A DNA stretch of 50,786 nt, from NCBI GenBank assembly GCA_947627175.1, contig CANQVA010000014.1, positions 1-50,786 of the forward strand, written 5' to 3'. Positions within the stretch are counted from its first letter, which is position 1. Each line of letters starts with the position of its first letter. Positions 41,613 through 50,786 of this stretch are shown piece after piece. This stretch comes from an uncultured Ruminococcus sp. (GTDB lineage Bacteria; Bacillota; Clostridia; Oscillospirales; Ruminococcaceae). Below the pieces are notes generated by a model. The model was not told the origin of the DNA, searched no databases, and was given only the letters and a program-made list of their open reading frames with translations. Both the position numbers and the translations under genes were made by a program.

Positions 41613-43004
41613 ATGCAAACTACAAGAAAATTCAGCTTGACACAACGTATGCTTATGTTGATGACAGCATTCATGTTTATATTCACAAATATGCCTGCAC
41701 AGATTTTTATCAATGCAGAAAGTGAAGATGAAGTGCAGAATCGTGCATTGACTGTTGTGCTTAACGCTGACAGTGAAACTGTTAAACGTGGGGCTGAAAT
41801 TGATTCATCGCTTGACGAAAGCGGATATTTTGTCAAAACAGGCGATACAATTAGTTTTCAACTTCAATCCGCACTGAATAATGCAGAAGGTCAAAAAGAG
41901 ACTAATGTTCATGTAAGAATCAATTCTGACTGCAAGCTCGATTTTAGTAACAGTTTCCGTGATAATGTCCTTGTTATGGGTGATGGCGATAATTCCGTTA
42001 CACTTCATCTTGACGAATTACCGTTGGAAGACGGAAAATTTGTCTATGACGTATGGTATACGATTACCCCGGGACAAACAGTAAGCGGTTATATCCAATT
42101 TAAAACACAACCGGGTGTAACTGCAAATGACAGCAAGATTGACGTTGAAGTTTTGACTGACCAAGAAGTTGATGGCGGTTCTTCTCTTTCAATACAGCCT
42201 GTAAATGACAGTAAAATGGAAATTACAGCATTTGGAAAAGTAGACTGGGAATCAATTGAAAAAACACCTAATCCTGAAAATCTCGAATTTATCAAAAATG
42301 AGGACGGCAGTTTCTCACTCGGCAGTGATGTGACTTATGATATTATCGCAAATCCGCCTGCAAAATCAAGCGGTGTAATTTATGCGGATAGTATGATTGT
42401 AACAGATACACTTACATTACCGCAGGGGCTTGACTTTCCGGACGGCGTAACAGCAGAACTTGTCGAAGATAAAATTATTATAAAGTCCGCCGATAAAGTT
42501 GTTATGGAAATCACAGACAACAGCGACCTCGGATTTTCAGCCGAAACATTACAAGAAGTAAGTGCAAGTATTGAAGGTAAAAATCTTAATCTTTCATTCA
42601 AGAGAATTTCTGATAAAAAAGACCAACAGCTTGCACCGCTTGACCTGACAGCTACCCTCAAGGCAGACGGACTTGTTGTAAATCAGGGAGAACTGGAAAC
42701 AATTGCCGAAAATCCTGAAATTTCAAATACAGCATCATTTAAAGTTGCTCCGGTAACAAATCCCGATGAGTATACTGATGTTATTAACAGCACTCCTGCT
42801 GATGTGCCTGTTGATAGTCCTAAACCTAACCTTACTATCAACAAAACAGCAAATCAGAGTTCAATTAAACCGGGCGAAACAGTAACATATACTATCACCG
42901 CTACAAATGACGGCGATATGGATTGGCACGGTTCAATTGAAGATAATTTGAATATAAGTGAAAATGTACAAATAACATCTGTTTCTCCCCCCCCCCGTTG
43001 GTGA
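41613..43004 (+). CDS. Giant surface adhesin, N-terminal part (read frame ends after the C tract)
   Basis: As the sequence stands, a 463-residue secreted product: signal peptide (residues 1-35, hydrophobic MLMLMTAFMFIFTNMP), then beta-rich domains, and the first half of a DUF11-type domain (LTINKTANQSSIKPGETVTYTITATN). It stops at TGA (43002-43004) soon after a run of ten C residues (42987-42996). Removing one C joins the frame to the 7.8 kb that follows and completes the DUF11 domain. The ATG at 41613 lies eight bases after GGAG; the ATG at 41607 is too close. The truncated form has no anchor and would be released. Phase variation, fresh mutation or a sequencing error can all explain the shift. 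Confidence 0.82.
   Translation: MQTTRKFSLTQRMLMLMTAFMFIFTNMPAQIFINAESEDEVQNRALTVVLNADSETVKRGAEIDSSLDESGYFVKTGDTISFQLQSALNNAEGQKETNVHVRINSDCKLDFSNSFRDNVLVMGDGDNSVTLHLDELPLEDGKFVYDVWYTITPGQTVSGYIQFKTQPGVTANDSKIDVEVLTDQEVDGGSSLSIQPVNDSKMEITAFGKVDWESIEKTPNPENLEFIKNEDGSFSLGSDVTYDIIANPPAKSSGVIYADSMIVTDTLTLPQGLDFPDGVTAELVEDKIIIKSADKVVMEITDNSDLGFSAETLQEVSASIEGKNLNLSFKRISDKKDQQLAPLDLTATLKADGLVVNQGELETIAENPEISNTASFKVAPVTNPDEYTDVINSTPADVPVDSPKPNLTINKTANQSSIKPGETVTYTITATNDGDMDWHGSIEDNLNISENVQITSVSPPPRW
42987..42996 (+). repeat. C10 homopolymer tract (candidate contingency site)
   Basis: Ten consecutive C residues in an AT-rich gene. With nine the reading frame continues through a DUF11 domain (SPPPVGEINEN...); with ten it ends at PPPRW-stop. 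The tract encodes prolines that would take any codon, so selection for CCC three times running is not needed for the protein. Confidence 0.9.
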
Positions 43005-46000
43005 AATTAACGAAAATCCTATTGTATGGGATAATGTTACTGTTACTGCCGGAGGAACAATTGAGTTTACTGTTGATGTTGTTGTACAGACGGGCTTTAC
43101 AGCAAGCAATCTGTCTAACACTGTTGTGGCTACTCCTTTGAATGGTGGTACACCGTCAAGAGATAATGCTAATGTTAAAGTTGAACAGCCTGAAGAATCA
43201 GTAATCCCACTTCCAAAAGTAGATAAACAGGCATTATTGCCAACTTTTTCGGGTGGTGGAGCTGCTATTGAGGGAAGTTTTGTCAACCTCGAAAAAGCAG
43301 CAAATAATTCCTATAATGCATGGCTGCTTTCATCAAATGAACAGGAAATGGTTTATCTTGTTAAAATAACAAATGAAGATACTGTTCAGCATAAATATCT
43401 TATAGAAGATTCATTCTATAGTCAATGGTATTATCCTGCTAAAGAAAAACCCACATGGGCAAACAATAGTATTTCAATGCCATGGAGAATCTATTCAAAT
43501 ATGAATAAATCTGGTTCTCCCGATGAAACTGTTGGTTCTTTGCCTCCCTATTATATTTCAAATATGGATTATAAGACAGTAATTGTTGACACAAACGGAA
43601 ACGGAATTATAGATTCAAATGATACGGACAACCCTATTACTATTGATGCAGAAAAAACTGCATATGTGCTTATTCCGTATGTGGTAAAACCTTTTACTAC
43701 AGCACCAAATAGTGCAGGTGCAACAACAAACATGGGCAATAATACTGTTCGTGTTACTCCAAAAGATACTCCGACTACACCTTCGCAAGCACCTGCTACA
43801 GATACAACAGACAATGTATTTGTAAAATTACCTGACGAACCAGTTAAAAAATTAGTTGGCTCTAACGGCAATGAAATATCACCAACAAGATACGCTCCCG
43901 GACAGTATGTATATTATAGAATTGATATTCCAAAGGGTGTATCAGGCGAATATTCATTTATTGATTTTCTTCCGCCTTATCTGGAAGTAGAAAGTCTTCA
44001 ATATTCCTCTCCAAAAGATTTAAGCAGATATTCTGCTAATGATATTATAAATGCATTCTATACAGGTAATCCAAATATTTATGAAGTTAATTCAATTAAA
44101 AGTAGTATGGGTGGCAATTATGCCGGTTCTCATAATAATAGTTATAGTGAAAGTAATTGGGAAGGTACATACTCAACAAAGTCATTTCAAGTAGTAAATC
44201 CCGGATTTGTTGGTGGCTCATATCCAACTTATAGTGTTGATTTTATTTACTATAATGCAAATGAAAATATAAGTGTAAGGTCTGGTAATGGTACAAGAGG
44301 CTACAACACTAATGACGGCTCTATTATAAAAGGTACAGCATTATATTTCAGATTGTACGGTCTTGACGGAACACAGCAAAACAGCGTTTATATTCGTTGC
44401 AGAGTAAATACTACAAATACCAATATTTATACTTCCGGCACAGGTAACGATTTATACTATGACCTTAATAACAATCAAAATTCAAAAGAACAACAGCAAG
44501 TTAATGTTATTGCTGATAAGACGTATACTAACTACCCGGTAAATGACACTGTTTTTACAGAAGATGCAAGATTAGAAAAATATGTTATAAATCCTACTAC
44601 AATTGAAGAATTTAAAAAAGCATTTTCAGAAAATCAAATTGAAAAAAGTGATTCTTTAGGTTCAGGAAGTGTAAAAGGTCATACATGGGCATTCCTTGAA
44701 TACTGTAAAAATAAGGGTTGGCTTTTGGAAGATATGGTTGTATCTCCCGGACAAGAAGTTCAATACCTGCTTGTATTCGGAAATTCAATTCAGGCATCGA
44801 CACTTGATAATGCACAAATTACAAGTGCTTATAAATTCAAGGATATTCTCCCGCAATTTGACGGCTATGAATGGAAACTCAACGAAAATCTCAAATATGA
44901 TGATAATTTTGCAGGAGTTTCTACACCATTCGGCGGCGGTTATCATGGATATACTTATAAATATGATAATATCACATTAAACGGAAATGAATTGACATGG
45001 GCAGTTGATGACGGTAACGGAAATAAACCAATTACACTTTTTGCGTCAAACGTGGAAGAAGGTATCGGAAAAGGCGGAATGAGTTATATTTTCCAGTTTG
45101 GCGTACTTACTGTTACTATGCCGACAGATGAAAATTCATTTAATACAGGTTACGATACAAGCGGAAAAATTAAAAATCAGTTCCAATTGCTTAACCGCAG
45201 GGATACTCCTGTTGACCCACCGGAAGTTGTTACTCACAGCTCACCAATGGTAAAAAAAGAAGCTGATAAAGACACAATTTTCGCAAATAACAATTCAGAA
45301 GCAAAATTCAAACTAAGCAGTGCCGGAAGTTATATCGGTGCTAAAAATGTAACATGGGAAGATGACTTGACAAAATTAGGCGAATATTTCGAAATAACAG
45401 AAATAAACCTTGGTGAGTTTAATATTTCAGCAGGCGGAAGCGAAAAATATTATGTTGAACTTTACAGAGGCGATAAAGTTGAAACTATTACAGAACCGAA
45501 AAATTCAACTTTGACAGGAGAACAATTAAACGGCTTAACAAAAATTGTATGGCATTTTTATGAAAAAGATTCAAAAAATACACAGCTTGCACAATTTGAT
45601 ATTAAATCAAATCCGACAGTTACAATAAAGCTGAAAAACGACAAAATCACTCCTGAAAATATAAGTGAAGTTATCGGCGAAAACAGCCTTACTGTTAATT
45701 TTGACGGCAGACCCGATTCAGAAAAATTCACAAGTACTGCTACTGTAAAAGGTTCATATCTTAAATTCGAAAAAACTGCAACATATTCACGAAAAGGTGA
45801 AGAATTAGCAGAAGATGACAATATACTTGTTGGTGATACAGCGAATTTCACAATTACTATCACCAATCCAAGCGAATCGGATTTTAATTTAACAAATTAT
45901 GAATTGACAGATATTCCGGGCGAAGTATTTGGATTTACAGAAGAAGATATTAATGCAATTAAAAGCAGTATTGATAACAGAAATTGTCAAGTTTCATTTA

Positions 46001-49000
46001 CAGAACCGAACAAATTTACACTGGAATTCAAAAGCGGTAAAATCTCAAAAGGCGGTTCACTCACAGTTTCCTATAGCCTGCCGATAAAGGAAAAAGGCAA
46101 AGTTACAAATAAAGTATCTGATAATTTCACCGGCACAGAATATACAGGCCCTGAAGTTATTGATGCACAAGTTGCTGATGTTTACTTACAGAAAGCAGTT
46201 GCAAAAATCGGCAATGAAGAAGAATTAAAGAGCGTACACCAGTACAATATTCTTAAAGGCGAAAAAGAAACTGTTACTTATGAAGCTGTTGTTTACAATA
46301 AAAGCGAAAGTCTTGCGATTGATGTTGAATATCTATATGACGAATTACCGGAAGATTTCAGCTATATTGACGGTACTGTTAAAGTAACAACAGAAACAAA
46401 ATGGACAAATGACAGCGAAGTAAACCATATTACAGATTTCGATATTACAGGCAAAGCAGAAAACGGCGGTATTGCATTTACAATTAAGAATAAAGACGGC
46501 GGAGTTTTAAAACTTCAACCGGGTGAATATATCACATTCTCATATGATTGTGAAATTGACCTTGCAAAACGTCAAAATGCTTATGCTGAAGTTCTTAGCG
46601 GTAAAAATTTATTGTCCAATAATAAAATTTATCTTGCCTGTGAAGAATCAGACGATACTATTATATATAGCTGGAAAGTAAAAAACAACAATAAACCTTT
46701 TAAACATACTGCTTCAGGCACTGAAGATGAAAGTGCAAATTTCGGCGGATGTACTACATTAAAAAATACAACTAAAGAATCTCAGCTTGATGAACTTTAT
46801 ATAGCAAGCGGTGTAAACCCTGGTTTGACTGCTGATAAAGTATGTTGGGAAGTTTCAAATGTATCAATTACTCCAAATGGTTATATTTCCCCCGAAATCA
46901 ATAAAGACCTTTTGCTTTACAAAGCAGGTAGTATTGCTCCCCCGCAACGATTCCCTGAAAATCAGGAAGGAAAAGAAAAAGTTTTAACCATGAACGGAAA
47001 GTCCGCTCTTAAATGGGAAATTGAAATCAAAAACAGCGGTGAAACAAATATTGAAAATTATACTTTCCATGACATCATGCCGAACGGTTACAAGTTTATC
47101 GCTTTCTATGATAATGAAGATGCTGAATTTGTAAAACAATATATAGGCAAACAGGAACAGAATGAAAATTCTACTGTAAGGAAATATAATATTGTTGGTG
47201 GCAAGTCTGAAACAGTTAATTATGATGACCTTGTATGGGCATTGTATAATGAAGATGGAAATATAGTAAAACTTGAAAAGTTTAACAAATCTACTGAAAA
47301 TTCTATAGTCAATGCAACATTAGACGGAACAGAAATTGAAATCAGATTTTATAATGATGATGAAAAAGATTACATTATTCCCGTTGGCTATACCGCAAAA
47401 ATTTTCTATTGGGGCTATTTCCCCGGCAATGGTCTCGACAACGGCGAATTTACAAACACAGCTGATTTGACATTTGAACAGACTGTTTCAAAGAATGCTG
47501 CTGTTCCCCCGAATGGCTATGCAAGCGGAAATATTTTCCATTTTGGTCAGACATTATCAGTTTCTGAGGGTTCTCATACTTCTTCTGTAAAACAAATTAC
47601 TGATACAAATTATGAAGACCACAAGGAAAATGATGATTTATACCCTGATGAAGATTACTTCATAAACGGACAGAAATTCAATGACAGCATGGCAAAACTT
47701 AACGGATTTTCAGACAAAGAAGACTATACTGACAAATCAGGTAACGGCAATAACGTTGAAAATGAATCCAATGACAAAAAGCCTAACGGCTATGGCGACC
47801 GCATACCAACTAAAAAAGGGGCACAAGGTGAACCTGTTGATAACTACGTTATCGCTAAAAAAGTAGGCGATTTTGTAGATTACACCTTGCACATAATCAA
47901 TGACAATGAAACACTCACAATTGACAGAATGACTATAATTGACAAATTACCATACCCCGGCGATACAGGTACAATGAATACATCTGTTCAAAGAAACAGT
48001 GAATTTACTGTTAATCTTGATGAACAGCTATTTAAAATTTCAATCACTAATGATATAGACAGCGAATCTAACAGAGAGTTGAAAGAGAATGAAGATTACA
48101 TTGTACTTTACACCGAAAAAGAAGCATATACACAGGCTGAACATAACGGCACTGATGTAATTGAAAATTTCGATGCAATTGTAAAATCAATTGCAGACGG
48201 TGAGGAATATACAAAAGACGGTTGGCATACAACATATAATTCGGAAAAAGATAAAGCTTTCCGTATCATATTCAACACAAAATATAACCAATTGCCTAAG
48301 GAAGTACTCCGTATTGCTTTCCGAGGTGTAATTTCAGATGATGCACATGCAGGCGAATTTGCATGGAACTCATTTGAATACACACACAAAATTAAAAATA
48401 ACATAACTTATGAATTGACGGCTGAACCTGAAAAAGTCGGCGTTAAAATTGGCGGTACTATAAAAAGAGCAAACCTCTTACTCCGCAAAACTAATGAAGA
48501 AACAGGCAAAGCTGTTGAAAATGCAGAATTTCTCATATTCAATGCAAATGATGAATGGGAAAAGCAAAATGAAATCGCTGTACAAAAAGTTTACTCTGAT
48601 GTAAACGGATATGTAGAATTTACAGGACTGCTTGAAGGCAAATACCTGATAACCGAATCAGCAGTAGGCTATACAGAAAATAAGACAGAATACAGAGTTG
48701 ACTTGACAAAAACTGCTCAAAATATGACATACACAATTTACCCGATAACAAATGACGGCACAATTTCTCAGATAACTTTAAAAACACAAGCAGGAATAAT
48801 TAAAAATACACCAATTACTGCTACTATCAGCAAACAAGATATTACAAATGATAAAGAATTGCCCGGTGCTAAGTTGACAATTACAAGCAAAGACGGCAAG
48901 AGCCTTAAAAACGTTACTGCTAAATGTGGCGAAGAAGATGTAGAACTGGAATTCAGTGATGATACATCATTTACATTTACTTCCGGCGAATCCGAAACAA

Positions 49001-50786
49001 AATTATCTGAACTCCCTGCCGGCGAATACACACTGACAGAAAAAACTGCTCCTGACGGTTACACAAAATACACTGAAACAATTACATTCAAAGTTGAAGA
49101 AGACGGAACAATTAAGATTCAGGACGAAAACGGTGATTGGCAGCCCGCTGAAAAAGTCATAATGCGTGACGATGTCAAGAAGACTACTATCAGCAAAAAA
49201 GGCATCACTGGCGATGAAGAAGTTCCGGGTGCTAAGTTGACAATTACAAGCAAGAGCGGCAAGAGCCTTAAAAACGTTACAGGAAAACAAGGTAAAGAAA
49301 ATGTCGAAATCACAGCAAGTGAAGACGGAAATTCAATTACTTTCACTTCCGGTAAAGATGAAACCATTCTTGAAAAACTTCCTGCCGGTGAATACACACT
49401 GACAGAAGAAAACGCCCCCGACGGTTACACAAAATACACCGAAGAAATTACATTCAAAGTTGAAGAAGACGGAACAATTAAGATTCAGGACGAAAACGGT
49501 GATTGGCAGCCCGCTGAAAAAGTCATAATGCGTGACGATGTCAAGAAGACTACTATCAGCAAAAAAGGCATCACTGGCGATGAAGAAGTTCCGGGTGCTA
49601 AGTTGACAATTACAAGCAAGAGTGACAAGAGCCTTAAAAACGTTACAGGAAAACAAGGTAAGGAAAATGTCGAAATTACAGTAAGTGATGACGGCAAGTC
49701 AATTACTTTCACTTCCGGTAAAGATGAAACAATTCTTGAAAAGCTCCCTGCTGGTGAATACACATTGACAGAAGAAAACGCTCCCGACGGTTACACAAAG
49801 TACACCGAAGAAATTACATTTAAAGTTGAAGAAGACGGAACAATTAAGATTCAGGACGAAAACGGTGATTGGCAGTCCGCTGACAAAGTCATAATGCGTG
49901 ATGATGTCAAAAAGACTACCATAAGCAAAAAAGGCATCACAGGCGATGAAGAAGTTCCGGGTGCTGAACTGAAAATCACAAGCAAGAGTGACAAGAGCCT
50001 TAAAAACGTTACAGGAAAACAAGGTAAGGAAAATGTCGAAATTACAGTAAGTGATGACGGCAAGTCAATTACTTTCACTTCCGGTAAAGATGAAACAATT
50101 CTTGAAAAGCTCCCTGCTGGTGAATACACATTGACAGAAGAAAACGCTCCCGACGGTTACACAAAGTACACCGAAGAAATTACATTTAAAGTTGAAGAAG
50201 ACGGAACAATTAAGATTCAGGACGAAAACGGTGATTGGCAGTCCGCTGACAAAGTCATAATGCGTGATGATGTCAAAAAGACTACCATAAGCAAAAAAGG
50301 CATCACAGGCGATGAAGAAGTTCCGGGTGCTGAACTGAAAATCACAAGCAAGAGTGACAAGAGCCTTAAAAACGTTACAGGAAAACAAGGCGGAAAAGAT
50401 GTTGATATCACGGCAAGTGAAGACGGCAAGTCAATTACTTTCACTTCCGGTAAAGATGAAACAATTCTTGAAAAGCTCCCTGCCGGTGAATACACACTGA
50501 CAGAAGAAAACGCCCCTGACGGTTACACAAAGTACACCGAAGAAATTACATTTAAAGTTGAAGAAGACGGAACAATTAAGATTCAGGACGAAAACGGTGA
50601 TTGGCAGTCCGCTGACAAAGTCATAATGCGTGATGATGTCAAAAAGACTACCATAAGCAAAAAAGGCATCACAGGCGATGAAGAAGTTCCGGGTGCTGAA
50701 CTGAAAATCACAAGCAAGAGTGACAAGAGCCTTAAAAACGTTACAGGAAAACAAGGTAAGGAAAATGTCGAAATTACAGTAAGTGA
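42997..50786 (+). CDS. Giant surface adhesin, main part in restored frame (3' end beyond window)
   Basis: From 42997 one frame stays open, with no stop codon, to the window edge: about 2,600 codons. It contains several DUF11-like or isopeptide-type beta domains (for example TVTAGGTIEFTVDVVV, ANFTITITNPSES, KWEIEIKNSGETNIEN, VDYTLHIINDNET), a calcium-loop-like DTNGNGIIDSND near 43594, a CnaB domain (LRKTNEETGKAVENAEFLIF to LEGKYLITES, 48481-48660), and six SpaA-type repeats. This is the build of Gram-positive stalk-like surface proteins, which normally end in an LPXTG sorting motif; that part lies outside the window. No ribosome site or start supports independent translation here, so it belongs to the gene starting at 41613. 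Confidence 0.85.
48817..50786 (+). repeat. Six tandem 366-bp SpaA/Cna-B coding repeats (last one cut by window)
   Basis: Units start near 48817, 49183, 49549, 49915, 50281 and 50647, spaced 366 bases (122 residues). Each runs from TTISKKGITGDEEVPGAKL through AGEYTLTEENAPDGYTKY to KVIMRDDVKK. The pattern gives the Lys (first strand), Glu (TLTEE) and an Asp (IMRDD, in place of the usual Asn) that could form an intramolecular Lys-Asp isopeptide bond. The third, fourth and fifth units share long stretches of identical DNA, while the first is diverged, so the array has grown recently. Confidence 0.9.

Noticed and set aside
42997..43004. Programmed ribosomal frameshifting at the C tract
   Set aside because: No slippery heptamer followed by a clear pseudoknot is visible, and pure C tracts are better known as DNA-level slippage sites; kept only as a remote alternative.
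48108..50754. Series of antisense ORFs of 87-107 codons in the adhesin repeat region
   Set aside because: They repeat with the 366-base period, have no ribosome sites and mirror the sense repeat; they are shadows of the adhesin frame.
42997..50786. Long-dead adhesin pseudogene
   Set aside because: The frame after the tract is open for 7.8 kb with normal codon use and intact repeats, so a single very recent or reversible shift fits better.

Overview
The window reads as a chromosomal segment of a low-GC, spore-forming, anaerobic Firmicute, most likely a Ruminococcus-like member of the Oscillospiraceae/Ruminococcaceae. The inference rests on sporulation genes (spoIIE, yunB), a secreted protein ending in a type I dockerin, a four-gene glycogen operon with the clostridial GlgC/GlgD pair, a sodium-pumping decarboxylase with a detached biotin carrier, and many near-consensus TTGACA-17-TATAAT promoters in AT-rich spacers. 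No 16S rRNA is present, so the genus is inferred.

Layout. 0.1-7.8 kb (minus strand): a small P-loop protein, pgi, two consecutive exported D,D-carboxypeptidase-like proteins that both lack catalytic residues, and an oadA-oadG-biotin carrier-oadB operon. 8-10.3 kb (plus): two CobW-type P-loop proteins, the first with a long His-rich metal-binding linker, then tRNA-Gln(UUG). 10.5-19.3 kb: a MATE exporter; a three-gene set (PH-like, FkbM methyltransferase, membrane-anchored leucine-rich repeat protein); asnB-pyrB, with PyrB carrying a PyrI-type zinc knuckle; an ACT-domain protein with hom. 19.3-20.8 kb: a PC4-like protein, a DUF6514-like protein and an 860-bp AT-rich spacer built from repeats. 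20.8-26.8 kb: glgB-glgC-glgD-glgA. 27-32.7 kb: spoIIE, an EF-G/Tet(M)-like GTPase fused to a Rae1/YacP-type ribonuclease, and yunB. 32.7-36.9 kb: aroB-aroA-aroC-DUF4364, preceded by a leader with an aromatic-rich 18-codon ORF and a terminator-like hairpin. 37-40 kb: two small genes and a secreted four-repeat dockerin protein. 40-41.3 kb: glyA. 41.6 kb to the window edge: a very large secreted adhesin, interrupted by a C10 tract that shifts the frame and incomplete at its 3' end, with six tandem 366-bp SpaA/Cna-B repeats.

How the genes fit together. Central metabolism (glycolysis, glycogen storage, oxaloacetate decarboxylation coupled to Na+ export, aspartate-family and aromatic amino acids, one-carbon units) makes up most of the first 41 kb. 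The surface-biology genes (dockerin protein, giant adhesin) lie to the right and carry recently duplicated repeats. The most noteworthy points are the GTPase-Rae1 fusion, the apparent C-tract contingency switch in the adhesin, the candidate aro attenuator, and the two adjacent carboxypeptidase-like pseudoenzymes. All are read by eye from the sequence; no searches were run.
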